64,000 bases of DNA from Bacteroidales bacterium (GCA_016936975.1 JAFGWU010000065.1:48078-112077); one strand, 5' to 3'. Shown: positions 18,108 through 27,451, counted from the first letter of the stretch. A program made the numbers and translations. Notes: generated from the letters alone by a model not told the origin.

Positions 18108-18650
18108 TTATTTTACCAGTTTCGAAATTGTTTTAAAGGTGTCTGATCCCGCAATTCTGGTCAGCTCAAAAAGAATGGATTCATAACTGGAAATAACGGC
18201 CCCTTCCTGCCTCATTCTCGCAAGGGCAATCTCTTTGTCATGAATTTTCCTTGATGAAACACAATCGGCTATAACGACCGGCAGATAAGAACATTCCAGA
18301 AGATCGAGAACCGTCTGCAAAATGCACACATGGGTTTCAATACCACATATAATGACCTGTTTTTTTCCCGACCTCTGGAGTGCCCCGAGAAAGGCTTGCT
18401 CGTCGCAGCAGGAAAAAGCAATTTTCTCAATCGGGCTATTCTGAGGAAGATGAAGTTCAATCTCCTTCAGGGTGGGTCCGAGTCCCTTCGGATACTGCTC
18501 TGTAATCAAAACAGGAATTCCAAGGATCTGCAATCCTTCGAGCAGGATCTGAACATTTTTCACCAGGAGTTCCTGCTCCGCAATTTGAGGAATAAGGCGC
18601 TCCTGGATATCGATGACCAGTCCTATGCTATTCGTTTTTTCGATTCTCAT
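18108..18650 (-). CDS. Isochorismatase-fold cysteine hydrolase
   Basis: A 180-residue cytoplasmic hydrolase with the complete catalytic triad of the cysteine-hydrolase branch: Asp14 (VIDIQERL), Lys76 (IEKIAFS) and Cys109 (GIETHVCILQTVLDL). Relatives hydrolyse amides or act as nicotinamidase-, YcaC- or ribonuclease-named proteins. The substrate is not predictable. Its start overlaps the end of the SIS-domain gene by 23 bases, and the PfkB kinase gene follows 4 bases beyond its end. The very tight coupling to sugar-phosphate genes is unusual for this family. Confidence 0.88.
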   Translation of the reverse strand: MRIEKTNSIGLVIDIQERLIPQIAEQELLVKNVQILLEGLQILGIPVLITEQYPKGLGPTLKEIELHLPQNSPIEKIAFSCCDEQAFLGALQRSGKKQVIICGIETHVCILQTVLDLLECSYLPVVIADCVSSRKIHDKEIALARMRQEGAVISSYESILFELTRIAGSDTFKTISKLVK

Positions 18651-19317
18651 GATTGCTCATTTCTCTCGATTTACTTCCCAGGTAACCGGCATGATGACGT
18701 TTTGCATAATCCTCCGTCCGGAACCCTATTTTCCTCATCAGCATTACCACCAGGACATCTCCGATCACGGTCATGATCGTTGTGGAAGTGGTGGGCGTCA
18801 GTCCCAGAGGACAGACTTCATCGGGTTTACCGGTATGGATGACGATATCGCACTTTTGCGCCAGTTCGCTGTCGGGATTTCCGGTTATCACGACCACGGG
18901 GATATTACTGAAGAGTGCATGCGTCAGGGTTATAAGTTCAAGTATTTCCCGAGTTTTACCTGAGTTGGAAAGGACCAGAAGAACATCCTGCCTGCGGATT
19001 ACACCCAGGCTTCCATGCTGGGCCTCGCTGGGATGAAGAAAAATTGCTGGTGTTCCTGTTGAACTGAAGGTAGTGGCAATGTTATCCGCGATCTGTCCTG
19101 CTTTCCCCATCCCGCTGACAACCAGTTTTCCGCCTTTCCGGTGAATCTGCTCATAAAGCAGGTCGATGGTTCTTTCATAGGCTTCGGTAACAGGTATAGA
19201 AGCTACCGCTTCTGACTCAAACCGAAGAATTCTTCTGATCTCATCGAATATATCCGGACGGATGACCTGACTATCAGGAGCGTCTGACTTATAATTGCCT
19301 TCCAATAAATCTTTCAA
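18628..19317 (-). CDS. SIS-domain phosphosugar isomerase (KdsD/KpsF-like, no CBS domains)
   Basis: A 229-residue SIS protein. The sugar-phosphate site is visible in [17 protein letters not shown] (about 64-80), [13 protein letters not shown] (about 93-105) and [14 protein letters not shown] (about 115-128). The [18 protein letters not shown] segment (about 171-188) is diagnostic of arabinose-5-phosphate isomerases (KdsD/GutQ/KpsF). Those enzymes usually carry two C-terminal CBS domains, which are absent here. It overlaps transaldolase by 29 bases and the isochorismatase-fold gene by 23 bases. Interconversion of ribulose 5-phosphate and arabinose 5-phosphate is the family expectation; another pentose or hexose phosphate is possible. 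Confidence 0.88.
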   Translation of the reverse strand: MKDLLEGNYKSDAPDSQVIRPDIFDEIRRILRFESEAVASIPVTEAYERTIDLLYEQIHRKGGKLVVSGMGKAGQIADNIATTFSSTGTPAIFLHPSEAQHGSLGVIRRQDVLLVLSNSGKTREILELITLTHALFSNIPVVVITGNPDSELAQKCDIVIHTGKPDEVCPLGLTPTTSTTIMTVIGDVLVVMLMRKIGFRTEDYAKRHHAGYLGSKSREMSNHENRKNE

Positions 19318-20245
19318 GTTTTATGATATCTTCAGTAAATCTGCGAATCCCTTCCGACAGCTTTTCCACCGCCATGGGGTCCTCATTGTGCATCCATAAA
19401 AAGGATTTCCGATCGAGATGAACCTGTTCGATTTCCATGTCTGCGGATAACCTGGCATCTAGTTTCCGAACCAGCTCGCCTTCCTGACTTTCAAGTTCTC
19501 CCAGCAGCTGGGGCGAGATGGTGAGGAGATCACAACCCGCAAGGTTGATGATCTCTTCCGTGTTACGGAAGGAGGCGCCCATTACCTCGGTACGGTAACC
19601 GAATTTTTTATAATAGTTAAAAATCTTATGAACGCTCAGAACGCCAGGATCCTCATGTCCGGGGATATGATCCACTCCCCTCTGTTTTTTGTGCCAATCC
19701 AGGATTCTTCCCACAAAAGGGGAAATTAACTGAACCCCGGCCTCAGCGCATGAGATCGCCTGAGCCATCGAAAAAAGAAGGGTGAGGTTGCAATGGATAC
19801 CCTCTTTCTCCAGTTCCCTTCCTGCCATAATGCCTTCCCATGTGGAAGCGAGCTTAATGAGGATCTTTTCACGGCTGATTCCCTGCTCCTCGTAAAGACC
19901 GATTAACCGCCTTGCTTTCTCTATTGAACCTTCCATGTCAAACGACAGACGCGCATCCACCTCCGTTGAAACACGCCTGGGAACAATTTTCAAAATCGCC
20001 ACTCCAAAATTCACAGACAGCCTGTCCATAATAATAGTTAACTGCTCCTGCCGGCTTTTCCCGCTCTTCTTACCAAAACTGATTGCATTTTCAATCAGAT
20101 GCACATATTCGGGTTTCTGAGTTGCTGCATAAATCAGGGAAGGATTGGTTGTGGCATCAATGGGCCTGTATTGCCTGATGGTCTCAAAATCACCTGTGTC
20201 GGCAACCACTTCCGTCATTTGCTTCAATTGTTCAAGTAGATTCAT
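19289..20245 (-). CDS. tal: Transaldolase, TalB type
   Basis: A 318-residue transaldolase that transfers a dihydroxyacetone unit between sugar phosphates in the non-oxidative pentose phosphate pathway. The start at 20245 ([10 protein letters not shown]) is chosen over the longer frame to 20287. It matches TalB and lies about 17 bases after a promoter whose -7 box is at 20269-20276. The Schiff-base lysine lies in [12 protein letters not shown] (about 130), and [13 protein letters not shown] marks the N-terminal active-site strand. First gene of a five-gene leftward unit; its end overlaps the SIS isomerase gene. Confidence 0.96.
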   Translation of the reverse strand: MNLLEQLKQMTEVVADTGDFETIRQYRPIDATTNPSLIYAATQKPEYVHLIENAISFGKKSGKSRQEQLTIIMDRLSVNFGVAILKIVPRRVSTEVDARLSFDMEGSIEKARRLIGLYEEQGISREKILIKLASTWEGIMAGRELEKEGIHCNLTLLFSMAQAISCAEAGVQLISPFVGRILDWHKKQRGVDHIPGHEDPGVLSVHKIFNYYKKFGYRTEVMGASFRNTEEIINLAGCDLLTISPQLLGELESQEGELVRKLDARLSADMEIEQVHLDRKSFLWMHNEDPMAVEKLSEGIRRFTEDIIKLERFIGRQL

Positions 20246-20268
20246 ATTGTCCCTTTTTGATTCGGGTT

Positions 20269-20276
20269 CAAAGATA
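20269..20276 (-). promoter_or_regulatory. -7 promoter box of the transaldolase operon
   Basis: On the minus strand this reads TATCTTTG, a perfect TAnnTTTG box. It predicts transcription from about 20262, 17 bases before the transaldolase ATG. The -33 element is weak. It probably drives transaldolase, SIS isomerase, isochorismatase-fold hydrolase, PfkB kinase and the aldo/keto reductase. Confidence 0.55.
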
Positions 20277-20399
20277 ATAAATTGCACATTTAAACAGCAG
20301 ATACAGAATTTTCACATCGGGCATTTCAAAAAATTTCCTTTTTCAGGAATGAACAGGATGCCGGCGGGAAACAGTATTATATCAGGATAAAAATGGAAA

Positions 20400-20999
20400 T
20401 TATTGCGGTACATAATCCCCTAAATGCTTCAACAGTTCATCCGTGTTAACCAGGGTGGCATAATGCCCCTGAAGGGAGCTCAGCGTTGAGAATTGAACAT
20501 TCCTGGCTGAAATAATATGCTCTTTATATTGGAGGACTCTGGTGGCACAGGCATCTCCGACGAGTATGCATCGATAGCCAAAATCATGTGCCGCCCTGAC
20601 AGTCGCTTCCACGGAAAGATGGGTCTGCATGCCGCAAATTACCAGCTGTTCGATACCGTTCTCTTCCAGAATTAATAATAATTCCGTACCAATAAAGGCA
20701 TTCACATGGTTTTTCGTTATGACCTTTTCTCCGTCCAGTGGCTTGACGTAATCATGAATCTCCCCACCCGAATCCATGTCATGACGTACATGAATGACGA
20801 ATTGCTCACTGTCCCTGAATCGATTCAGTATCAATCCGGCATTCATGCCGGCAGCCTCCGGGTTTTCGAGGCTCATCTGACCACCCGGAAAATAAATATC
20901 CTGGATATCGATAAGAAGCAGGGCTGTTTTCTGTGCCTGCACAGGTATGCAGTGAATCGAAACAAACCAACCAAGGAGAATAAATGGAAGGCATTTCAT
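20400..20999 (-). CDS. Exported isochorismatase-fold protein with Cys-to-Ser active site
   Basis: A 199-residue protein from the ATG at 20999. The open frame extends to 21164, but the signal peptide (MKCLPFILLGWFVSIHCIPVQAQ) begins here. The mature domain has the isochorismatase fold, with Asp31 (LIDIQDIYFPGG) and Lys96 (VITKNHVNAF). The third triad position, normally Cys in a THxCVxxT context, is Ser129 (GMQTHLSVEATVRAA). Most relatives are cytoplasmic cysteine hydrolases, so both the signal peptide and the Ser are unusual. It may be a serine-based or inactive homologue. It is separate from the cytoplasmic homologue at 18108. Confidence 0.8.
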   Translation of the reverse strand: MKCLPFILLGWFVSIHCIPVQAQKTALLLIDIQDIYFPGGQMSLENPEAAGMNAGLILNRFRDSEQFVIHVRHDMDSGGEIHDYVKPLDGEKVITKNHVNAFIGTELLLILEENGIEQLVICGMQTHLSVEATVRAAHDFGYRCILVGDACATRVLQYKEHIISARNVQFSTLSSLQGHYATLVNTDELLKHLGDYVPQ

Positions 21000-21221
21000 C
21001 GGTTGTACTTTTTCATGAAAAAATAAAGATACCGGAAGGCAATTTAATGATTTGAGTGAAATATCACAAAGTTTCCCGGATAATGAAGACCTTTTATGAA
21101 AGATAATCAATCTCAGAAAGGTTTCTGCGAGAAATATAATCGATTCACTAATAATCACTTTCATTCTATAAGAATATAATGATATATTAATAGTAATTTA
21201 TTAACATATTCCATTTAATGC
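21000..21221. other. AT-rich intergenic region between divergent genes
   Basis: About 220 bases between the exported isochorismatase-fold gene and the gltB promoter. The sequence is very AT-rich, especially 21165-21220. A near-consensus -7 box for the leftward gene reads TATCTTTA on the minus strand, about 30 bases before its ATG. I see no further gene or RNA here. Confidence 0.4.
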
Positions 21222-21252
21222 TTTTGATTCGTAATAATTATATTTATATTTG
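21222..21252 (+). promoter_or_regulatory. Bacteroidota-type promoter of the glutamate synthase operon
   Basis: TTTTG (21222-21226) and TATATTTG (21245-21252) are separated by 18 bases, an excellent match to the -33/-7 arrangement. Transcription should start near 21259. This leaves a leader of about 165 bases before gltB, long enough for the hairpins and the short ORF described at 21266-21427. Confidence 0.7.
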
Positions 21253-21265
21253 CGGAAATCTTATT

Positions 21266-21400
21266 GAACGGTGAGACCATTTAAAGGAATACTGACAATC
21301 ATATTAAACGGCATAAGGAGGCATTATGGATGAGAATGGTGTGAGAAATCGAATCCCAGAAACCGTTCTCAGAATTCAAGGGAGCGGTTTCTTGTTTTAT
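21266..21400 (+). promoter_or_regulatory. Structured gltB leader with terminator-like hairpin and alternative pairing
   Basis: A stem is formed by AGAAACCGTTCTC (21358-21370) and GAGCGGTTTCT (21382-21392), with eight perfect pairs at the base, followed by TGTTTTATT. This resembles an intrinsic terminator lying inside the leader. The ascending arm can instead pair with an upstream segment: GAACGGT (21266-21272) is complementary to ACCGTTC (21362-21368), seven of seven. Two mutually exclusive pairings plus a short translated ORF is the architecture of an attenuator. The mechanism is inferred; only the complementarities are observed. Confidence 0.45.
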
Positions 21401-21427
21401 TGGATGAATAATACCCTGAAAAGATGA
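21326..21427 (+). CDS. Short leader ORF coupled to gltB
   Basis: A 33-codon ORF beginning MDENGVRNRI and ending WMNNTLKR. It has an unusually strong ribosome binding site for this phylum (AAGGAGG, five bases before the ATG). Its TGA stop overlaps the gltB ATG (ATGA), so translation would pass directly to gltB. The terminator-like hairpin at 21358-21392 lies entirely inside it, so a ribosome translating this ORF would unfold or shield that hairpin. The peptide has no obvious run of a single regulatory amino acid. Its reality is supported by the ribosome binding site and the stop/start overlap, not by homology. Confidence 0.5.
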   Translation: MDENGVRNRIPETVLRIQGSGFLFYWMNNTLKR

Positions 21428-24400
21428 GACCCGAAAAAGCAGGTTTGTACCGGAACGAATTCGAACATGATAATTGCGGAATAGGCTGTGTGGCGCACCT
21501 ATATGGCAGGCAGTCCCATTCCATTATCCGGCAGGGACTGGAAATCCTGGTCAACATGTCCCACAGAGGGGCCGAGGGCGCCGACAGCAGGTCCGGAGAT
21601 GGTGCAGGCATCATGGTCCAGATCCCGAGGGATTTTTATCTGATCCAGGGATATGCCCTTCCCCCGGAAGGACAGTTTGGAACAGGCCTGGTATTCCTCC
21701 CACGCTCCAGGGCGGAAGCACAACAGTGTGAGGAGATCCTGGTGGGAATCCTGAATGATGAGGGGGTCCAATTGATTGACTTCCGAGAAGTACCACGCGA
21801 CAACAGCAGTATTGGCGACATCGCCAGAAGCTTCGAGCCGGATATCAGGCAGATCCTTGTTGAAGCGGATCTCCCGCGGGATGAACTGGAACGCAAACTC
21901 TACATTTCCAGGAAACGGGCAGAAAAATATATCTCCCAATCTGCCATGAAAGAAAAGAGATTCTTCTATATTCCAAGTCTCTCCACAAGAGTCCTGGTAT
22001 ATAAAGGAATGTTCACCTCCGAACAACTCGGCAATTATTTCCTGGACCTGCAGGATGAACGGATGAAAAGCGCGATTGCCCTGGTTCATTCACGATTCAG
22101 CACCAATACCTTTCCGAGCTGGGACCTCGCACAGCCCTTCCGCCTCTTAGCTCACAACGGGGAGATCAACACCATCAAGGGCAACCGGTTCTGGATGAAA
22201 GCCAGGGAATCCCTGCTCAGGTCGGAAGATCTCGGGGATCTTTCAAGAATATACCCGATTATTGAACCGAACAAAAGCGATTCCGCCTCACTTGATAATG
22301 TACTCGAGTTCCTGGTCATGGCCGGAAAATCACTCCCCTATGCCATGTCCATGCTGATCCCGGAATCATGGAACGATAAAAATCCTATTTCTCCGGAACT
22401 GAAAGCGTTCTATCAATACCATTCCACATTCATGGAACCCTGGGACGGACCGGCATCCCTGATTTTCAGCGATGGAAGATATATTGGAGGAATGCTGGAC
22501 CGGAACGGACTCAGGCCATCACGTTATGTCATTACAAAGGAGAACCTGGTCGTAATGGGTTCTGAAGTGGGCGTCCGGTCATTTGCCCCGGAGGAGATCC
22601 AGGAAAAAGGCAAACTCAAACCGGGTAAAATCATGCTCGTGGATGTCAAAGAGGGAAAAATACTGAGGGATGAGGAGCTCAAACGAACCCTCGCCGGTGA
22701 AAATCCCTACTCCCAATGGATCAAGAAGAATATGGTCAGCCTGGAGAATATCGAAACGGGCAACATTGTATCCCCTACACTTGGGGAAAATTATCAGGCT
22801 TACCTTGCCGCATTTAATTACTCCCGGGAAGATGTTGAAAAAATTATTGCCCCGATGGCTGAGAGCGGAAAAGAACCCCTGGGATCCATGGGAAATGACA
22901 TACCCCTTACGGTTTTATCTCCCCGGCCATACCGGCTGTTCAACTATTTCAAACAGGTGTTCGCACAGGTCACCAATCCGGCCATTGATCCAATCCGGGA
23001 AGAGCTGGTCATGACGCTTACAGGATACCTCGGGAGCCTCCAGAAAAGCATTCTCGACAACTCTCCCGACCATGTAAAAATGGTAAAATTCAAAAGCCCT
23101 GTTATCAACAATACCTATTTTGAAATTGTAAAGAACCTGAAATATAAGGGATTCTCAAATGCTGTTCTGCCAATGCATTTTGAAGCAGGGAAGAGGGAGA
23201 ATGGCCTACAGACAGCCCTGGACAATCTCTGCAGGGATGCAGAGCAGGCCGTTGACGAGGGAAAAAACTATATTATCCTGACCGACAGGAATTTCAACCG
23301 GGATATGGCTCCCGTTCCCTCTCTGCTGGCAGTGTCGGCGGTTCATCACCATCTGATTGAACGCCGGAAAAGAATGCAGATCGATATCGTAGTCGAGTCG
23401 GCAGAACCAAGAGAGGTGATGCACTTTGCGCTTCTGTTCGGATACGGTGCAAGCATCATCAATCCCTACATGAGTTTTGCAGTTATTGAAAAGCTTGCAA
23501 AAGACAGGATCATTCAGCAGGACTACGCAAAAGCAGAAGAAAACTATATCAGTGCGATCAACAAGGGATTATTGAAGATCCTGTCCAAGATGGGCATCAG
23601 CACCCTGAGAAGTTACCGTGCGGCACAGATATTCGAAGCGGTCGGCATCAGTAATGATGTGATCGCCAAATATTTTGAAGGGACCGTAAGCCGGATAGGA
23701 GGATTGGGACTGAAAGAGATTGCAGAGGAGGTCCTGATTCCCCACAATCATGCTTTCACGGCAGGTAGCGTTCGGGAACTGCCTGATGAAGGGATCTGGC
23801 AATACCGCAAATACGGGGAACACCACGCATGGAATCCGGAAACAATCGCTTTGCTTCAATGGAGCACCCGGACCAATAATTACCTTAAATATAAAGAATT
23901 CAGTCATCTCGCTGATACCGACACCAAAAAACCCGGTTTCCTGAGAGGCTTACTGAAATACAGGGAAAATCCGATTGACATAAACGAAGTTGAACCGGAA
24001 GAGCAGATCATGAAGCGTTTTGTTACCGGGGCCATGTCATACGGTTCAATCAGCAAGGAGGCACACGAAACCCTTGCGATTGCCATGAACCGGATTGGCG
24101 GCAGGAGCAATACCGGCGAGGGCGGTGAGGATCCCGACCGTTACAGGTCGACTGGGAAGGGGGAAAATAAGCGAAGTGCCATCAAACAGGTAGCCAGCGG
24201 CAGGTTCGGTGTCACCGCAGAGTATCTCGTAAACGCCGACGAGATCCAGATAAAGATTGCCCAGGGAGCAAAACCCGGTGAAGGGGGACAGCTTCCAGGG
24301 CATAAGGTGGACCGAATCATCGCGAAGACACGAAACTCGATTCCCGGCATTACACTGATCAGTCCCCCGCCGCATCACGACGTATATTCCATTGAGGATC

Positions 24401-25944
24401 TTGCACAACTGATATTTGATCTGAAAAATGTCAATCCGGATGCAAGAATTTCTGTGAAGCTCGTTTCGGAAACGGGAGTGGGAACTGTTGCCGCAGGGGT
24501 TGCGAAAGCCTCGGCGGATCTCATAACCATCAGCGGAACAGAAGGTGGCACGGGAGCCAGCCCGTCATCTTCCATAAGGCATGCGGGATTGCCGCTTGAG
24601 ATCGGTCTGTCGGAAACCCAACAAACCCTCGTAATGAATAACCTACGGCGGAAGGTTGTGCTTCAGGCTGACGGTCAAATTAAAACGGGCCGGGATGTGG
24701 TCATACTGGCACTGATGGGTGCGGAGGAATTTGGTTTTGCGACTGCGGCCCTGATCGTTCTCGGATGCGTAATGATGCGTAAATGTCATCTGAATACCTG
24801 TCCTCTCGGCGTAGCCACCCAGGACCCGGAGTTGCGAAAACGTTTCAGGGGCAATCCCGATCACGTGGTCAATTATTTCCGGTTTGTAGCCGGGGAAGTG
24901 AGGGAGCATATGGCCCGTATGGGATTCAGAACATTTGAGGAGATGGTTGGAAGGTCCGATATGCTGGAAAGAGATCCTGACATATCCCACTGGAAAACCT
25001 CCAATCTTGACCTGAGCGACCTGACCGCCTTTCTTCCGGCATCAAATGAACTGCCTCTGCACAGGACCGAAGATCAGCATCATAAAATTGAGAATGTGCT
25101 CGACAGACTGATCATCCGTGAGGCAGAAGCGGCAATAAACCATAAAGAAGGTGTTTTTATCCACCTCTCCATCAAAAATACGGATCGCGCCACCGGAGCC
25201 ATGCTCTCCGGCCGGATAGCCAGGCTGTATGGCTCGGAAGGACTTCCTGACGGCACCATAAGATGCAGATTTGCAGGTTCTGCCGGACAAAGTTTCGGAG
25301 CATTCCTCGTTCCGGGTGTCGAGTTCTACCTTGAGGGCGACACCAACGATTACCTGGGGAAAGGACTCTCGGGGGGACGCATCATTGTGGTTCCGCCCCC
25401 CGGTTCAACATTTGATCCCACTGAAAACATCATTACCGGAAATACCATCCTGTATGGGGCCACCGGGGGGGAGGTGTATTTATCAGGGGTTGCGGGTGAA
25501 CGTTTTGCGGTGCGAAACAGTGGTGCCAATGCGGTTGTGGAAGGAGTCGGGGACCACTGCTGCGAATATATGACGGGCGGAATGGTCGTCGTTCTGGGCA
25601 GAACCGGCAGGAACTTTGCTGCCGGGATGAGCGGCGGTATAGCCTACGTGCTGAATGAAGAGGAAGATTTTGACTACTACTGCAACATGGGAATGGTTGA
25701 GCTGTCCCTTGTGGAAAATATGAGTGACCAGAAAGAATTGATGGGTCTGATCTCCCGGCACTACGAGTTCACCGGAAGCCGGATAGCCGGACAGATCCTG
25801 AAACAGCCACTGGAATACATTCCAAAATTCATAAAAGTGATTCCCTATGAATATAAGAAGGTCCAAGAGGAGATCAAACTGGAGGAGATCCGCCGGAAGA
25901 TTGCCAGTGTGGAAACTGATGTTGAGATAAGCGGGGGTTACTGA
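21424..25944 (+). CDS. gltB: Glutamate synthase, large (alpha) subunit
   Basis: A 1506-residue GOGAT large subunit that makes two glutamates from glutamine and 2-oxoglutarate with electrons from GltD. Cys18, after a short propeptide (NEFEHDNCGIG), is the class II glutaminase nucleophile exposed by processing. The glutaminase (about 18-430) is followed by the central domain, the FMN-binding synthase barrel (about 840-1200) and the C-terminal beta-helix (about 1250-1480). The 3Fe-4S ligands are Cys1115, Cys1121 and Cys1126 in GCVMMRKCHLNTCPLG. gltD follows after 39 bases. The start codon overlaps the leader ORF stop, which suggests control through translational coupling and possibly attenuation. 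Confidence 0.97.
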   Translation: MRPEKAGLYRNEFEHDNCGIGCVAHLYGRQSHSIIRQGLEILVNMSHRGAEGADSRSGDGAGIMVQIPRDFYLIQGYALPPEGQFGTGLVFLPRSRAEAQQCEEILVGILNDEGVQLIDFREVPRDNSSIGDIARSFEPDIRQILVEADLPRDELERKLYISRKRAEKYISQSAMKEKRFFYIPSLSTRVLVYKGMFTSEQLGNYFLDLQDERMKSAIALVHSRFSTNTFPSWDLAQPFRLLAHNGEINTIKGNRFWMKARESLLRSEDLGDLSRIYPIIEPNKSDSASLDNVLEFLVMAGKSLPYAMSMLIPESWNDKNPISPELKAFYQYHSTFMEPWDGPASLIFSDGRYIGGMLDRNGLRPSRYVITKENLVVMGSEVGVRSFAPEEIQEKGKLKPGKIMLVDVKEGKILRDEELKRTLAGENPYSQWIKKNMVSLENIETGNIVSPTLGENYQAYLAAFNYSREDVEKIIAPMAESGKEPLGSMGNDIPLTVLSPRPYRLFNYFKQVFAQVTNPAIDPIREELVMTLTGYLGSLQKSILDNSPDHVKMVKFKSPVINNTYFEIVKNLKYKGFSNAVLPMHFEAGKRENGLQTALDNLCRDAEQAVDEGKNYIILTDRNFNRDMAPVPSLLAVSAVHHHLIERRKRMQIDIVVESAEPREVMHFALLFGYGASIINPYMSFAVIEKLAKDRIIQQDYAKAEENYISAINKGLLKILSKMGISTLRSYRAAQIFEAVGISNDVIAKYFEGTVSRIGGLGLKEIAEEVLIPHNHAFTAGSVRELPDEGIWQYRKYGEHHAWNPETIALLQWSTRTNNYLKYKEFSHLADTDTKKPGFLRGLLKYRENPIDINEVEPEEQIMKRFVTGAMSYGSISKEAHETLAIAMNRIGGRSNTGEGGEDPDRYRSTGKGENKRSAIKQVASGRFGVTAEYLVNADEIQIKIAQGAKPGEGGQLPGHKVDRIIAKTRNSIPGITLISPPPHHDVYSIEDLAQLIFDLKNVNPDARISVKLVSETGVGTVAAGVAKASADLITISGTEGGTGASPSSSIRHAGLPLEIGLSETQQTLVMNNLRRKVVLQADGQIKTGRDVVILALMGAEEFGFATAALIVLGCVMMRKCHLNTCPLGVATQDPELRKRFRGNPDHVVNYFRFVAGEVREHMARMGFRTFEEMVGRSDMLERDPDISHWKTSNLDLSDLTAFLPASNELPLHRTEDQHHKIENVLDRLIIREAEAAINHKEGVFIHLSIKNTDRATGAMLSGRIARLYGSEGLPDGTIRCRFAGSAGQSFGAFLVPGVEFYLEGDTNDYLGKGLSGGRIIVVPPPGSTFDPTENIITGNTILYGATGGEVYLSGVAGERFAVRNSGANAVVEGVGDHCCEYMTGGMVVVLGRTGRNFAAGMSGGIAYVLNEEEDFDYYCNMGMVELSLVENMSDQKELMGLISRHYEFTGSRIAGQILKQPLEYIPKFIKVIPYEYKKVQEEIKLEEIRRKIASVETDVEISGGY

Positions 25945-25983
25945 AAGGTTAACAGGAACACCATTACCTAATCTGAAAAAGCT

Positions 25984-27423
25984 ATGGGAGATCCAAGGGG
26001 ATTTTTGAAAATAAAAATGAAGCCGGCCGGGAACCGGCCGGTTCACGAACGCATCACCGATTTCAGCGAGGTGGAGCAGACCCTGAACAGTGAAGACCGG
26101 ATGCTGCAGGCTTCGAGATGCATGGACTGCGGGATTCCTTTCTGCCACTGGAGCTGTCCGGTTGACAACCTTATCCCGGAGTGGAACGAGTTATTATACA
26201 GGGGGGACTGGAAGGGTGCAATAGAACGGCTTCAATCCACCAATAACTTTCCGGAATTTACGGGAAGGATATGCCCGGCGCCCTGCGAGCATGCCTGCGT
26301 GCTCAGTCTGAATGAAGAGCCGGTAACCATCCGGGAAAATGAAGCGGCTATTGTTGAAAAGGCTTTCGCGGAAGGATATATCAAACCGAAGCCCCCGGCC
26401 GCAAGAACCGGGAAGCGTATTGCGGTAATCGGAAGCGGCCCCGCCGGTCTTGCCGCAGCGGATTTACTGAATCAGTTTGGTCACCATGTTACCATCTTTG
26501 AAAAGGATGAGCAGGCCGGAGGACTTTTGCGTTATGGCATTCCGGACTTTAAGCTGAGCAAAAAAACGATCGATCGCAGGCTTGATATTTTGATCCGGGA
26601 AGGTCTGGAGATCAGAACCAATCAGGAGGTGGGCAAAACGATCAGCGGGAATGAGATCCTTGAGACGTTCGATGCCGTTTGTCTCTGCATCGGTTCCATA
26701 CAACCCCGCGACCTGGCCGTGGAGGGCCGGAACCTGGAGGGGATACATTTTGCAATGGAGTACCTCACCCAGCAGAACAGGATCAACCAGGGCTCCCCGG
26801 TTACCGACGACAGGCGGATAAGTGTCGTAGGCCGCGACGTGCTGATCATCGGGGGCGGAGATACCGGCTCCGACTGCGCAGGCACAGCAATAAGACAGGG
26901 GGCAAAAAGCGTAACCCAGATTGAGATCCTGCCCATGCCACCTGAAAAAAGAGGCGATGATAATCCATGGCCCTATTTCAGCAAAACCCTCAAGACATCC
27001 ACATCACACGAGGAGGGATGCAACCAGATGTGGGGGCTCTCAACGTTAAGGTTCACCGGATCCCGGCAGCAGGTTACAGGAGCTGAGGTTGAAGAGGTCC
27101 ATTGGAGACCCGAAAACGGACGCTTATCCATGGAAACAGTGCCGGGCAGCAGAAAGGTCATCGCAACCAACCTGGTCCTTCTGGCACTGGGATTCCTGCA
27201 TCCCGTCCATGAAGGGCTGCTGGAAGAACTGAATATTGACCTGGATGAGAAAAAGAATATCCGGACTGATCCCTCCATGAGAACCAGTATCGGGAAGGTT
27301 TTTGCAGCCGGGGATGCCGTTAGCGGGGCGAGCCTCGTGGTTCATGCCATTGCCTCGGGCAGAAGAACCGCCAAGGAAGTTGAACGATTCCTTAAAACCG
27401 TGAACGGTAATTTCAGGAAATGA
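25984..27423 (+). CDS. gltD: Glutamate synthase, small (beta) subunit
   Basis: A 479-residue NADPH-dependent FAD/Fe-S flavoprotein that feeds electrons to GltB. The N-terminal cysteine cluster binds two 4Fe-4S centres: CMDCGIPFCHWSC (about 47-59) and CPAPCEHAC (about 98-106). A Rossmann FAD site, VIGSGPAGLAAADLL, lies near residue 148, and a second dinucleotide site, IIGGGDTGSDCAGTA, near residue 291. The ending AAGDAVSGASLVVHAI is typical. Length matches the family. It lies 39 bases after gltB in the same operon. Confidence 0.97.
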   Translation: MGDPRGFLKIKMKPAGNRPVHERITDFSEVEQTLNSEDRMLQASRCMDCGIPFCHWSCPVDNLIPEWNELLYRGDWKGAIERLQSTNNFPEFTGRICPAPCEHACVLSLNEEPVTIRENEAAIVEKAFAEGYIKPKPPAARTGKRIAVIGSGPAGLAAADLLNQFGHHVTIFEKDEQAGGLLRYGIPDFKLSKKTIDRRLDILIREGLEIRTNQEVGKTISGNEILETFDAVCLCIGSIQPRDLAVEGRNLEGIHFAMEYLTQQNRINQGSPVTDDRRISVVGRDVLIIGGGDTGSDCAGTAIRQGAKSVTQIEILPMPPEKRGDDNPWPYFSKTLKTSTSHEEGCNQMWGLSTLRFTGSRQQVTGAEVEEVHWRPENGRLSMETVPGSRKVIATNLVLLALGFLHPVHEGLLEELNIDLDEKKNIRTDPSMRTSIGKVFAAGDAVSGASLVVHAIASGRRTAKEVERFLKTVNGNFRK

Positions 27424-27427
27424 TTCA

Positions 27428-27435
27428 TATCTTTG
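27428..27435 (+). promoter_or_regulatory. -7 promoter box before the Cys-cluster gene
   Basis: TATCTTTG is a perfect TAnnTTTG box, placed a few bases after the gltD stop and 24 bases before the YkgJ-type start. It could give this small gene its own transcript. No convincing -33 element is visible. Confidence 0.4.
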
Positions 27436-27451
27436 CGGGCTCAATCTCTTC

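Noticed and set aside
21499..22089. A 196-codon minus-strand ORF inside gltB
   Set aside because: It is the antisense shadow of the conserved glutaminase domain, with no recognisable motif or ribosome binding site.
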